Assembly (NCBI GenBank): GCA_037157565.1
Contig: JAZHRO010000063.1
Location: 11,142,001-11,206,000 of the forward strand
DNA: 64,000 nucleotides
Source of the DNA: Thalassia testudinum
Lineage: Eukaryota > Streptophyta > Magnoliopsida > Alismatales > Hydrocharitaceae
Direction of reading: 5' to 3'
The notes under the pieces are model-generated. The model was not told where the DNA came from. It saw only the letters and a program-made list of their open reading frames with translations, and ran no database searches. The stretch's first letter is position 1; every line of letters starts with the position of its first letter. This document shows, one piece after another, positions 34,035-45,526 of the stretch. Position numbers and translations under genes: made by a program.

Positions 34035-34446
34035 TGTTGGTGCTAGAGCACCACGATCATTTATTTTGATGATAACAAAACACGTGTTATTTAACATTTG
34101 CACTTGGAGTCTTAGATTTCAGGCCAATTGCAAATGGATACGTGATTAGACGAAATTCGAGCTCGCATCCAGGACGGATTTGAGGAACTTGACGGAGAAT
34201 AGAGAAGATTCGCGAGGAGCGATAGATTGAAGATGGAAGGACAAGAAGAATAGGATAGAATTCCATTTTATTCCTTTCATGTACTTTTATCTTTATTTTC
34301 TTGCTCTTTATTTTTTACTTAGATTCATGTTAAAGAGCCTCAAAGTACCCTAACAGTAGTCCTAGGAACACCGGCACAACCCTAAGATACTTAGGTTTTC
34401 TGTAAAGAACTTAGAAAACCAATGTAGGGTTCAAACAGAGTTTCCA

Positions 34447-34990
34447 GACGTCTAATTTCCAAATCAGACGTCTGATAAAATGTTTTAAGACATCTGACTG
34501 TTGATTCAGACGTCTGATAACAATTAGGCTGGACTTATGTAGTTCTGTCTGATGAAATCAGACGTCCAGACCTTAGACCAGACGTCTTAGACGACGTCTG
34601 ATGACTTTGCCAGACATCCAGTTAGTAGACCGTTGGCTGGTTTAGCAAACACTCAAGATATGACCGTTAGAGTCTTATCAGACGTCCTTAAGCCCTTCCA
34701 GACATCTGATAATTGACCGTTTTGCCTCGACTGACCCGAAAATCTCTTCTCAGAGATTTTCTAGCCGTTGCAACGTTTGGAAATCAATTCCCACAGAAAA
34801 AGTAGGTTTCCAGACGTCCAGACATAGTGCCAGACGTCCTGTATGTCGTCTGATGGACTTGCGTTAGAACCCTGTTTAGATCTGATCCAAGTCAGGAAGA
34901 GACCCGCCCAAAATCAGACGTCTGACCTTGAAATCAGACGTCTTAAACTGATCTTCCAGACGTCTGATGCTAGAATTAGACGTCTGATAA
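34447..34990. repeat. Array of CAGACGTCTG palindromes in U3
   Basis: About 13 GACGTC cores, plus variants such as AGACATC, occur irregularly within some 545 bp upstream of the TATA box. The decamer CAGACGTCTG is self-complementary. The array recurs in 38240-38790, 43300-43830 and, inverted, 50630-51180. Confidence 0.85.
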
Positions 34991-35098
34991 GCCTGTCAGT
35001 GCAATGATTGTTCCTGATTTCGGGCTGATTCACTTGGACTTTGTACCCAACGGCTATGAAAGCTTTTCTAAGCCTTCCAAAGCCTTCCTAAGGCCTCT

Positions 35099-35107
35099 AT
35101 AAATAGA
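35099..35107 (+). promoter_or_regulatory. TATA box of copia-family 5' LTR
   Basis: CCTCTATAAATAGAGGGGAG, itself an inverted repeat around TATAAATA; the same in the 3' LTR near 38897. Confidence 0.7.
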
Positions 35108-35721
35108 GGGGAGCCTTTACACACCTAGCTACACACTTTCACACTCTTTTGTGTCCAAAAAGACTCTCTTGCTCTCCAAGCACTAATTCTTCATCTTAAG
35201 AGCATCAAGCTTTGCGCACCCGCTCTCCCGCCGTAGTTTACGAGAGCAACGTAGCGCCGTCGTGTTGTTCACGCATCCGCGTCGCCGACACACTCCTTTC
35301 AAAGGGGAGTTTCCTAATTCCTATAGAAGCTAGGTTTAAAATTACTTTGTTGGCTCTATAGGATTATTGTTCTTTTATCTTTGTTATTTGGTTGGGTATT
35401 CGCTTTGCGAATTCCCGTCTCCTTCGAGGGACAAAATCCTTCTCGTGAAGAGAAGGGGTTGAGGAACGCTACCCTCGCACTTGTAGCGTGGTTGTATTTG
35501 AGGTTGAATCACCCTCGTTTAAAGTGATTCGTTTAGTGGATTTTGATCAACTTGGTTGATCGGAAAATCCTAACTCGAGAGGGTTAGGTGGTGGTTTTCA
35601 TCCGGTTTGGGTTTCCACCTAAAAAATAATTGTGTACTCGTGTGATTGTCTATTTTGTGAGATTGTTTATATTTATTTCCGCAATTATTACGTCACCCCC
35701 TCCTGGTAGAGAATCTACAAT

Positions 35722-35735
35722 TGGTATCAGAGCAG
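35722..35735 (+). promoter_or_regulatory. Primer-binding site (initiator tRNA-Met)
   Basis: TGGTATCAGAGCAG two bases after the LTR end, the standard Ty1/copia plant primer site. Confidence 0.9.
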
Positions 35736-35774
35736 GTTCTTGCGAGATCGGAGTAACACCCGGCAAGAGATCAA

Positions 35775-37409
35775 ATGGAGGGAAGCACATCAGCGATCCG
35801 AATCTCCGAGGGGCAGTCCACGTCCCGTCCGCCATTCTTCAACGGGAGCAACTACCCCTACTGGAAGCTGCGGATGAAGACTTGGCTTCAAGACAATGAC
35901 TTCACGATTTGAGCCAGGTGCGAGATGTCATTTGAGATCCCAGAAAAACCCGCGGAAGGCTACTCGCAACAACAAATTCGCGAACTCTCTTTGAACGCGA
36001 AGACCATGAATGCCCTCTACTGCGCGCTTAGCTCGGAGGAGTTCAATAGAATCTCACAATGCGCCACCGCATACGAGATCTGACACACACTCGAGGTAAC
36101 TCATGAAGGTACCTCTAAGGTAAAAATTTCTAAAATAAATTTACTTTCTCGAGAATTTGAATGCTTTTCTATGAAACCTAACAAGTCTTTAAGTGAGATG
36201 AACACTAGGTTCACTCTCATTGTAAATAACTTGAAAGCTTTAGGGAAGACTTTCATCAAGGGGGAGCTTCAAGGGAAGCTTCTTCGTTCCCTAGGACCGG
36301 AGTGGGAACAGAAAGTCACCGCCATCGAAGAGGCGAACGAAGTGGAGGAGCTCAACATGGAAGATCTCCTAGGCAATCTAATGGCCTACGAGACAAAGTT
36401 GAAGCAAAAGAAGGATACACTGGAGCCTAAACCGAAGAAGACTCTCGCCTTCAAAGTCGCGTCAGATAGCGAGGTAAGTTCCGACGACGAAGAATTTAGA
36501 ATTTTACTTAAAAAATTTTCCAAGTTTTGTAGGGAATTAAAGAAAGAGAAAAAGGAGAAGAAGGAAAGCCCGAGATGTTACTACCACTGCAACGAGAAAG
36601 GGCACCTACGACCAGAGTGCCCTCTTCTCAAAAAGGAGAAGAAGAAGGAAAAGGAAAAGAGATCTAAGAAGAAGGCGTTCTAAGCAACTTGGGACGATTC
36701 CAGCTCGGAGGAAGAAGAAGAAGAAAAGTCCATAGAAGAAGAAACTGCTTGCTTCGTTTTCATGGCCAGAGGAAGCGACAGCGAAAGTGGAGGCGACTCA
36801 GACAACGAGGTAAGTTACGACTTACAAGAAGCTTTTAATGAATTATTTGATGTTAGTAAATCATTAAGAATAGAAAACAAAAGCATTAAAAAGAACCTTA
36901 GTTTTCTTAAAAATGAAAATGATAGGTTAGAAAAATAACTTAAGAACATAGAAGCTAGTCCTAGAATTGATAACCTATTTTTAGAAAATCAAAACCTCAT
37001 CAATGAAATTAATAAATTGATTGAGAAAAATGATAGTTTAAAGTTAGAAATCTGTGATTTAAGAACTAAGATGCATACTATAGAAAAAGAAATTGCATGT
37101 CTTAGGGAAAACTCTAACAAACTAATCAACAAAGTAGATGATTTATATAGCCCTAAGATTGAGAAAGGATCTCCATCAAGGAGACCCGCTAACAGATCCG
37201 GATCCAAGCCCACTTGGATACCGAAAGAAGAATTAGAATCTTGCTTTGTAGGTTTTAGGGATAACTACAACACGAAGGACTGGACCTACAAGCTTAAGGT
37301 TGGTCAACTCGAGTTGGGAGAACCAAGGAGTAGACCAAGGAGGAGAATGAGAAGACCGACGAGACGGCGAACAAACGATGGACCCGCCGCACGTCGACCA
37401 CCAAATTAG
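35775..37409 (+). pseudogene. Gag of the Sirevirus-like element
   Basis: One frame of 545 codons from MEGSTSAIRISEGQ. N-terminal: PPFFNGSNYPYWKLRMKTWL, then the copia gag (UBN2-type) string HTLEVTHEGTSKVKISKIN and MNTRFTLIVNNLKALGK. A CCHC knuckle CYYHCNEKGHLRPEC lies at about residue 270, set in Lys/Glu-rich sequence; then an acidic stretch, a long coiled coil (about 370-460) and an Arg-rich C-terminus. Four in-frame stops: TGA at 35910 and 36081, both where the family has Trp (TGG to TGA), and TAA at 36681 and 36936. The frame ends without any protease motif, so pol is truly missing. The product would form the particle; mobility would need pol from another element. Confidence 0.85.
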
Positions 37410-37835
37410 AGACTGGCGCAAATGCCCGGGCCTCCAAGCTACGGATGGGAGCCCTATCGGATGTGGCATCCACCACCACCATTTGGGTCATTTTATTGGC
37501 CACGATAGGTAAGGTAAAACCCTTTACCCTATCCTTTTATCATAAGCATTTAGATAGGGGGAGCAAAAAAATTATAAGCTAAGTGTCAATTTTTAAGGGG
37601 GAGATATAAGGTAGCTAAATTTCCTTTAGAAAGGGGGAGAAAAATAATAGCTATCTTGTTATAAAAAAAAAGGGGAAGGATATTACCATTGTTAAAAGAA
37701 ATTTATAGAAGAGCATGTTTTAAGGGGGAGTTATAGAAAATTTAAAATTAATTAAACCTTTTTGATAATGTCAAAAAGGGGGAGGATTTTCTGCACTATT
37801 ATTTATGGTTTTGTCATCATCAAAAAGGGGGAGAT
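37410..37835 (+). promoter_or_regulatory. Multiple polypurine tracts before 3' LTR
   Basis: Seven GGGGGAG-like tracts at about 37555, 37595, 37630, 37671, 37722, 37774 and 37822, spaced 35-52 bp. The last one (AAAAAGGGGGAGAT) adjoins the LTR and is the functional position. No coding sequence. Confidence 0.8.
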
Positions 37836-39518
37836 TGTTGGTGCTAAAGCACCACGATCATTTATTTTGATGATAACAAAGCACGTGTTATTTAACATTT
37901 GCACTTGGAGTCTTAGATTTCAGGCCAATTGCAAATGGATACGTGATTAGACGAAATTCGAGCTCGCATCCAGGACGGATTGAAGGAGCTTGGCGGAGAA
38001 CAGAGAAGATTCGTGAGGAGCGATAGATTAAAGATGGAAGGACAAGAAGAATATGATAGAATTCCATTTTATTCCTTTCATGTACTTTTTTCTTTATTTT
38101 CTTGCTCTTTATTTTTTACTTAGATTCATGTTAAAGAGCCTCAAAGTACCCTAACAGTAGTCCTAGGAACACCGGCACAACCCTAGGATACTTAGGTTTT
38201 CTGTAAAGAACTTAGAAAACCAATGTAGGGTTCAAACAGAGTTTCCAGACGTCTAATTTCCAAATCAGACGTCTGATAAAATGTTTTAAGACATCTGACT
38301 GTTGATTCAGACGTCTGATAACAATTAGGCTGGACTTACGTAGTTCTGTCTGATGAAATCAGACGTCCAAACCTTAGACCAGACGTCTTAGAAGACGTCT
38401 GATAACTTTGCCAGACGTCCAGTTAGTGGACCGTTGGCTGGCTTAGCAAACACTCAAGATATGACCGTAAGAGCCTTATCAGACGTCCTTAAGCCCTTCC
38501 AAACGTCTGATAATTGGCCGTTTTGCCTCGACTGACCCGAAAATCTCTTCTCAGAGATTTTCTAGCCGTTGCAACGTTTGGAAATCAAGTCCCACAGAAA
38601 AAGTAGGTTTCCAGACGTCCAGACATAGCGCCAGACGTCCTGTATGTCGTCTGATGGACTTGCGCTAGAACCCTGTTTAGATCTGATCCAAGTCAGGAAG
38701 AGACCCGCCCAAAATCAAACGTCTAACCTTGAAATCAAACGTCTTAAACTGATCTTCCAGACGTCTGATGCTAGAATTAGACGTCTGATAAGCCTGTCAG
38801 TGCAATGATTGTTCCTAATTTTGGGCTAATTCACTTGGGCTTTGTACCCAACGGCTATGAAAGCTTTTCTGAGTCTTCCAAAGCCTTCCTAAGGCCTCTA
38901 TAAATAGAGGGGAGCCTTTACACACCTAGCTACACACTTTCACACTCTTTTGTGTCCAAAAAGACTCTCTTACTCTCCAAGCTCTAATTCTTCATCTTGA
39001 GAGCATCAAGCTTTGCGCACCCACTCTCCCGCTGTAGTTTACGAGAGCAACGTAGTGCCGTCATGTTGTTCACGCATCCGCGTCACCGGCGCACTCCTTT
39101 CAAAGGGGAGTTTCCTAATTCCTATAGAAGCTAGGTTTAAAATTACTTTGTTGGCTCTATAGGATTGTTGTTCTTTTATCTTTGTTATTTGGTTGGGTAT
39201 TCGCTTAGCGAATTCCCGTCTCCTTCGAGGGATAAAATCCTTCTCGTGGAGAAGGGGTTGAGGAACGCTACCCTCGCACTTGTAGCGTGGTTGTATTTGA
39301 GGTTGAATCACCTTCGTTTAAAGTAATTCATTTAGTGGATTTTGATCAACTTGGTTGATCGGAAAATCCTAACTCGAGAGGGTTAGGTGGTGGTTTTCAC
39401 CCGATTTCGGTTTCCACCTAAAAAATAATTGTGTACTCGTGTGATTGTCTATTTTGTGAGATTGTTTATATTTATTTCTGCAATTATTACGTCACCCCCT
39501 TCTGATAGGGAATCTACA
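37836..39518 (+). repeat. 3' LTR of gag-only copia element
   Basis: Starts TGTTGGTGCTAAAGCACC and ends GAATCTACA. Aligns end to end with 34035-35719 with sparse substitutions, so the insertion is among the younger ones here. Confidence 0.9.
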
Positions 39519-40949
39519 AGCCCAACCTGTCCACCCACCCAAAACCTGTTCTAATGTACGATCTGAGCTAAACTCGAAGCCACTTAATTTACAATGAGGA
39601 CATTGCAAATCGTAGGCATGGGGGGTATTAAAGTGCAAAACACAGTGAAAATCACTTCATAAGAAAGGGTTTCATCAAAAAAATTACATATCCCAAAGAT
39701 GAAAAAAATAAAAAACTGAAAAGGAAAAAAAATGAAGGGAGGAAATTTTGAAAGATTAATTGCATACCATTCTTGAGGAGGAAAATGGGAGGTGATAAAA
39801 ATATCAAAAAGGAGAATAATTTGAAAAGAAAAAAAAGTCATTAGTAAAAAGATTAAGGAATCTACTTAGTTCTAGACCAACTCAAAAAGAAAGAAAATGA
39901 AAGACAAAAAAAGTGCTAAGAGACAAAAAGAGATTAGTATGAATGCTGATCTTAGGCCTCCTAGCTGTGATTTTAGGCTTAAAAATTTAAGTATCTGCTA
40001 GGATCTGGAAAGTCCTCAAGAGGTTGGGGAAAATGCGAAGCTTAAGTATTAGGACTAAGGCTTAGGAATTATTTGGCCTCGTTAATTGAGCTAGTTTGCA
40101 GGACTCGGTAACCTAAGCAACCCAATCCACACAGTTTGGTTCGATGCTCTTAATTATCAAAATCATGCAAAGGTGTTAAATCTGTTCTGAAAAAAGTTAC
40201 CTAGATTAGGAGCGACTGATCAACACAAGTTGATTTGGACGAGTTCCCGACACGGAGAGGTAGAAAATTTCCCTCGAAGATGTGCAATAACATATCATCT
40301 CCTCGATACTTGTCTCCTAGGATATCTAAATATCCTACCAGGGGCATGTAAGCACCTTGTGCTGGTTCAGATGCCATGTGCGGCATTATCACGAAATGTC
40401 GATTTCCAGGGTCTAGATTTAGCTACAGAACGACATGGGCGGGATTATCTCGAAATCTCAAAAGCTAGGGTTCTGGGGATTGCCATGGGCAGTGCTATCT
40501 CGAAGCATCGATTACTAGGGACCTTGCGAGGATTGATGGTGGGAACTAGGAATCCGATACAGGCCGTGTTGTAAAGCCAATCCGAAGCTAGAAATAAAAT
40601 GGAAAAGAGAGAAAACTCTTCAAAAACAAAGAAAAATTCTTCTATCTCTCTCTTACAAAAACGCATGGCAAACTAAACCTAGGCTAAAACATGTTACAAG
40701 CATGGGTGCCTTAACCGCAGAGTTCAACGAACCTTAGGCTAGTTCCTGTCGGCCTTAGAAATCTTCACGACGTACTGAGGCTAGAGCTGGTCAGGTTCGG
40801 ATCTTGGTTGGTACTTGAGTACCTCTAGGCCTACTATCGGCATTCTGACCCAATCTATAAAAGAAAGCACACATCAGAGTTCTGAGCATAAAAAGGCATA
40901 TGGTCTACAATTAAAGTAAATTCCTTGAGATTTTGCTAAGGGACTAGCA
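39519..40949 (+). other. Element F post-integrase region, right part
   Basis: Continues F after the copia insert. TGAGGACATTGC..TAGGCATGGGGGG at 39594-39628 is the lineage's 3' motif. A short three-copy repeat around ATGGGCGGGATTATCTCGAA lies at about 40375-40530. Frames such as 40230-40574 are not recognised. No env-like gene is seen. Confidence 0.5.
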
Positions 40950-40968
40950 AAAGCAAGGCATGGGGGTA
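40950..40968 (+). promoter_or_regulatory. Element F polypurine tract
   Basis: AAAGCAAGGCATGGGGG then TA, directly before the TGATGGG start of the 3' LTR. Confidence 0.8.
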
Positions 40969-43900
40969 TGATGGGAATACCATCATAAGCCATAACTAAC
41001 TCATTTTGATCTAATTAAATCAGTAAATGCTCCTACATAACCAACAGAGGATTGTAATTCATTGCATAATCATTCTGAAAGAAAGACAAGAAACCAGGGT
41101 TAAAATTATAAAATTACCATCATATCTTGAATGTAGAAGAACCACTGGTTTTCTCAGGGTTAATTAAGGGTCAAATGGTCCTAAGAGACCAACAAGTGGG
41201 TTAGAACAAATAGAAAAGGGTTTCCGCGTGTTTTGAGAATTAAATGACTTTTGAAATCCTAAAAACAGACCTGCTTAATTAACTGAGGTTCCGGTTAGGA
41301 CAAAATTCACCTAAGCCCTCTAAAATTCATAGAAAAATATTCTTTAGGGTTTGATACCTTCAATTTGACCATCAGAACTCGTCCTAACCCAAAACTGAGT
41401 ATCATATTGACATTTGCCCTAATTTGGATTTTTAGATAAATTACCCAATGAAATGAGGTCAAAACCTAAATCTAACTTCACCATTGGATTCCTTGGATCC
41501 AAATTAGGTTTGTACCAAAATTTGAACCCAATTTGAGATCATCTTGACCAAGTTTGCATTTTAGTCCAGTCAGACTCTTTCTATCTCATTCAGACCCTTA
41601 ACTTTTGAATTCTCTTACAAATAGCCCCCAACTTCTTTGTCTTCTTCACAAGCAGGTCCCCACGAAATTTTTGGAAGGTTAAACCTTTGCCATCGAGTTT
41701 CGAGCGAGGATTTCTCACTCGATTCTCAATCAACCTCTCCCAAAATTGATATGAGGATTCCTTGAGAGGTTGCCTTCAATTTGAGCCATTCCTTGGGCTC
41801 CAATTCTTTTCGAAAAGGTTATGCAAACCTTTCAAAGGTTTGGGTATCTTATTTCACAAAAACCCTCCAAAATTGGAAGCTTCCTTCCAAGCTTGGAAGG
41901 GATTCCTATGGCCTATAAAAGATCCCATGGTGCACGACCAAGCTCTTCAGCAAGTTTTTGGGAGCTAAATCACCCTAATCCCCCTCCTCCGGCCATCAAA
42001 AATCCCTGCTCCGGCAACCTCTCTGGATCTCCCTCCTCCGACCATCCAACCATCAAATTGGACAGTCTAAGCTCTTCCTCTCTTCGTCACGACCCTCCCC
42101 AACCAAAGGGAAGGCGTTCTTCCGTTTGCCTCATCGTCGCCGCCTCATCGCTTCTTCCTCCTTCTCTGGCTCCGGTCGATCAACACCGAAGCCCTCTACC
42201 ACCCTACCACCTCGCTAAGTCCCTCACTTGCTCTCTCTCTCTTTCTATTTTGCTTTCCCACTCTCTACACACACGCTCAACCACCGCTTCCCCCTCAACG
42301 CACTTCATCTTCTCCACCTCCGACGATGCCTACTCACCACCACACTGCTTGAAACAAGCCGCTACCACCCTCACTATCTTCACCGTGCTCCACTCAACAA
42401 AAGCCCTCTACCAGTTCATCCTATTTGCCACCCTATGACTCCACCGAACTCCACCCTCACCGCACCGACATCTTGAGGTTGTCTGACCTCTTCACTCACT
42501 CCCGCGCACCACCAAGACCACCGTTACATTTACTGTCCTCAGGCGATCCTCCTGAGCATATTTAATGTGGCCATGAGGCCGTTTTCGTGCTTGCAAGTCA
42601 CCCACCGGAGCTCTGCCATCGCCTCGGCTGCACCAACCACGTCTGCTCTAGGCTCTGCCCCAATTCGTGCTGAGTGAACTCAGGACCTCTCCCAACTCCT
42701 TGACTGGGACCATCAGCCTCCACAGTGCGCCAATTCAAGCCTTCAACAGCTGCAGCTACGAACATGCAAAGAAGGGTGGGGCTTTAGTCCCACCTCGAAA
42801 GTTCACAAAAGCTTGCGGCCGCATAAATTGAAAAAGTGATAGAGGGTTATCGCCTCAAATCACTTGGAGGGTGAGGACCTTGTGTTGGTGCTAGAGCACC
42901 ACGATCGTTTATTTTGATGATAACAAAACATGTATCTTTTAACATTTTCTTTTGAGTCCTAGTTTTCAGGTCAATTTGCAAATGGAGACAGGTGTTTAGA
43001 TAGAGTTCGAGCTCGCATCCATGGCGGATTGAAGGAGCTTGACAGAGGTGAAGGAGCTTCGCGAGGAGCGAAAGCTTGAAAAAGGAAGGAGATGAAGAAT
43101 ATGATAGATTTCATTTTATCCTGTTCTATGTAATTTTGCTTCTTTATTTTGCTCTTTATTTCTGTCTTAGATCTTATGTTAAAGAACCTAAAGGATCCTT
43201 AAAGTAGTCCTAGGAACACCTGCACTACCCTAGGATACTTAGGTTTTCTATAAAGACCTTAGAAAACCAAAATAAGGATCAGGCAGCCTTTTTAGACGTC
43301 TAATTTGAATTTCAGACGTCTGATAAAAACTTTTAAGACGTCTGACTGTTGACTCAGACATCCGATTATTTAGGTTGGACTTAGTTAGTTCTGTCTGATA
43401 AAATTAGATGTCCAGACCTTAGTCCAGACGTCTTAGGAGATCTCTGATGCCTTTGCCAAATGTCCAATTAGTGGACCATTGGCTCCCTTAGCAAACATTG
43501 AAACAATGACCGTTAGCCTCGTATCAAAATCTGTAAAGGACCCCAGACATCTGATACATGACCGTTTTGCCTCGACTGACCCAAAATCTTCCTTCAGAGA
43601 TTTTATAGCCGTTAGACTCGTTGGGAATCCATTTCCAAAGAGCAAATAGGTTTCCAGATGTCCAGACCTTGTGCCAAACGTCATATGTGTCATCTGATAG
43701 CCTCACACTAGAATCCTGTTTAGGTCTGATTCAAATGAGGAAGGAAACCCGTCTAAAATCAGACGTCTGACTTAGTTCCCAGACATCTTAAATAGGTTTT
43801 CCAAACGTCTGATGCCAGGACAGACGTCTGATGACTCTGTCAAAATCATGATTATTTCTGACTATGGCCTGATTCTCTTTGGCTTTGCACCCAACGGCTA

Positions 43901-45223
43901 TGGAAGCCTTCCAAAGCCTTCCTAGGGCCTCTATAAATAGAGGATCCCTTGGCTTATTTTCATCCCTTTGCGCACCCGCTCTCCCTCTACAATTACAAGA
44001 GCGACAAAGCGCCGCCGCGTGGTTCACGCACCTGCGTCGTCACAGCGATGCACTTCCACCAAAGGGAAGTTTCCTAACTCCTATAGAAGCTAGGATTAAA
44101 TATTTGAGGCTCTATAAGATTGTTGTACTTTATATTGTCTTTGGTTGGGTATTCTCTTTGCGAATTCCCGTCTCCTTCGCGAGACAAATTCCTTCTTGTC
44201 AAGAGAAGGGGTGTTGAGGAAACTATCCGTGGTCTAAGTAGTGTGGTTGTAATTGAGGTTCAGTCACCCTCGTTTAAGTGACTGGGTTTAGTGGATTTGA
44301 TCGACTAGGTCGATCGGGAAATCCTAACTCAAGAGGGTTAGGTGGTGGTTTTCATTCGGTTTGGGTTTCCACCTAAAAATACTTGTGCCCACTGTGAGAT
44401 TGCTTATTTTTGTGAGATTGTCTATTTTAATTCCGCACTTTATATTATGTCACACATATCTCACCCCCCCTCCAACCAGGAAATTACACCCTGCACACTC
44501 ATGTGCCTCATCCGCAACACGCTCCCCGCAGACCTGGCGTACACCCGATTACCCGCCTAAGCCCTGTACACTCCTCGGCCATGACTCATGCCCACAGCCC
44601 TAGTCCCAAGTGTGCTTAGATCCGGACCCGATTACCCGATATTGTGCGAGGCTCTGGGAGAGGTGACCCAAGGAGAGAAAGCAAAGAGAGCTTGCACGAG
44701 GTAGGAGAGGGTTTTGCTCTGTTGTGGATCGGCTAACACTTAGCCAAAATTTAAGCCCGTTCCCCTGTGCTTGAAGAGAAAAAGAAGAGAAGAAAGGAGT
44801 AGAAGCAGAAAAAGAAAGAAGAAAAGGAAGAGAAAGAAGAGAGTAGCAGAAGAAGAGAAGAAGAAGAATAGAAGAGCCACGGAACTGAAGAAGAAATCAG
44901 AGAAAGAAGGAAGAGTTCATTTCATTCATAGCTATTGAGTTCCATTAGATATTATTGTAGGGAGTAATTGGTGATTCAAATCACCATTTTACTCCATTCT
45001 TTTTACAGTTTGACACTTGGTATTATTGCTACATTACTTTGAGTCAATTTCTGACCATAATTTCTTATCTCTATTGTTTAAATTGCAATCTTGAGAATTG
45101 AATTCCTACTTGCTTCTAGAGAACGACTTCGGACTTTTTCGAGTATAAATTTTATCTGTTTTTCGTGAGATTTCAACTATACTGCAACACAACGATTTAA
45201 AACCCAATCTCGAGCGAATAACA
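40969..45223 (+). repeat. Element F 3' LTR (interrupted)
   Basis: Homologous to 24531-27185, with a solo copia LTR at 42883-44488 inside. Without the insert its length is close to that of the 5' copy. TATA box at 41914-41920. Frames 41762-42476 are shadows. Confidence 0.85.
42883..44488 (+). mobile_element. Solo LTR of Sirevirus-like family
   Basis: TGTTGGTGCTAGAGC start and GGAAATTACA end, flanked by CCTTG (42878-42882) and CCCTG (44489-44493), a duplication with one change. More diverged from the two LTRs of the gag-only element than these are from each other. GACGTC array and TATA box (43932) kept. Frames inside it are not genes. Confidence 0.85.
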
Positions 45224-45227
45224 AAAA

Positions 45228-45272
45228 CCTATCACGCGGGCAACCTGGATTCGATCCCCGGCAACGGTGCCA
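45228..45272 (-). other. tRNA-Asp 3'-half copy at the primer site of element C
   Basis: In plus orientation the 45 nt read CCTATCACGCGGG, then a variable region, GATTCGATCCCCGGCAACGG and TGCCA. By eye, 39 of 45 bases match the 3' half of plant tRNA-Asp(GTC): anticodon loop, anticodon-stem 3' strand, variable region, TPsiC arm, acceptor 3' strand and CCA. All six differences are transitions. The normal primer site would cover only 45255-45272. The end at 45272 lies three bases from the LTR of C (45276), and the other end joins protease sequence (24530) once F is removed. A true gene is excluded: there is no 5' half. Confidence 0.8.
45255..45272 (-). promoter_or_regulatory. Element C primer-binding site (tRNA-Asp)
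   Basis: Minus strand TGGCACCGTTGCCGGGGA, one mismatch to the tRNA-Asp complement. Confidence 0.85.
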
Positions 45273-45275
45273 AAA

Positions 45276-45526
45276 TGTTGTATCAGAAAACTACGCGATC
45301 AGAGTTGGACCATTGTTGTGGTAAAATTTAACCAAAATTCGTAAAGAAATTCTGGGTCGAACACAACGAGGCTACGTTGATCTAAAATCCGCGATTATAT
45401 TTTTTTGGTATTTTTGTTTAAAAGAGAGATAATCACAATGGAACTTATATTAACACTAAGAGAGAGAGTGTGTGTGTGAGAGAGAATAATCACTTGATTT
45501 ATGAAAAATGTTTTTATAGCTAGAAA
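45276..45526 (-). repeat. Element C 5' LTR, first part (U5 side)
   Basis: Starts TGTTGTATCAGAAAACTACG next to the primer site and aligns with 18145-18415. Interrupted by the RTE LINE. Confidence 0.8.
45510..45526. repeat. Target-site duplication of RTE LINE (left)
   Basis: GTTTTTATAGCTAGAAA, repeated at 48850-48866 after the (TTG)n tail. It belongs to the C LTR (compare 18406-18424). Confidence 0.8.

Larger units (their letters stand above)
34035..35719 (+). repeat. 5' LTR of gag-only copia element
   Basis: Starts with a short palindrome GGTGCTAGAGCACC. The region 34447-34990 holds about 13 GACGTC hexamers, many in the palindrome CAGACGTCTG. TATA box at 35099. Few differences from the 3' copy. 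Confidence 0.9.
34035..39518 (+). mobile_element. Sirevirus-like copia element with gag only (TR-GAG type)
   Basis: LTRs 34035-35719 and 37836-39518 are nearly identical by eye, beginning TGTTGGTGCTA and ending GAATCTACA. A primer site for initiator tRNA-Met follows the 5' LTR and seven polypurine tracts precede the 3' LTR. The 2.1-kb interior encodes a gag-like protein with one CCHC knuckle and a coiled coil, and no protease, integrase, reverse transcriptase or RNase H. This matches the description of terminal-repeat retrotransposons with a GAG domain. Multiple polypurine tracts are a known trait of Sireviruses. Two solo LTRs of the family are at 42883-44488 and 49852-51581. Confidence 0.85.
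24531..45223 (+). mobile_element. Element F: full-length Athila-like Ty3/gypsy element
   Basis: Plus strand: 5' LTR 24531-27185, tRNA-Asp-type primer site, leader, gag, protease, reverse transcriptase, RNase H, integrase, a 3' region, polypurine tract 40950-40968 and 3' LTR 40969-45223 (which includes a solo copia LTR). A Sirevirus-like element is inserted at 34035-39518. It is complete in layout but dead, with stops and shifts in every domain. It sits in the pol of C. Solo LTRs of the same family are at 52365-55062 and 60612-63176. Confidence 0.9.

Noticed and set aside
34447..34990. CRISPR-like array
   Set aside because: Repeats are 10-12 bp palindromes with irregular spacing in a plant LTR; no CRISPR repeat-spacer pattern.
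40230..40574. 114-codon frame in the 3' region of F
   Set aside because: Built from a short degenerate repeat and unlike any retroelement protein.
45228..45272. A genuine nuclear tRNA-Asp gene
   Set aside because: The 5' half is missing and the sequence sits exactly at an LTR primer site with CCA encoded.
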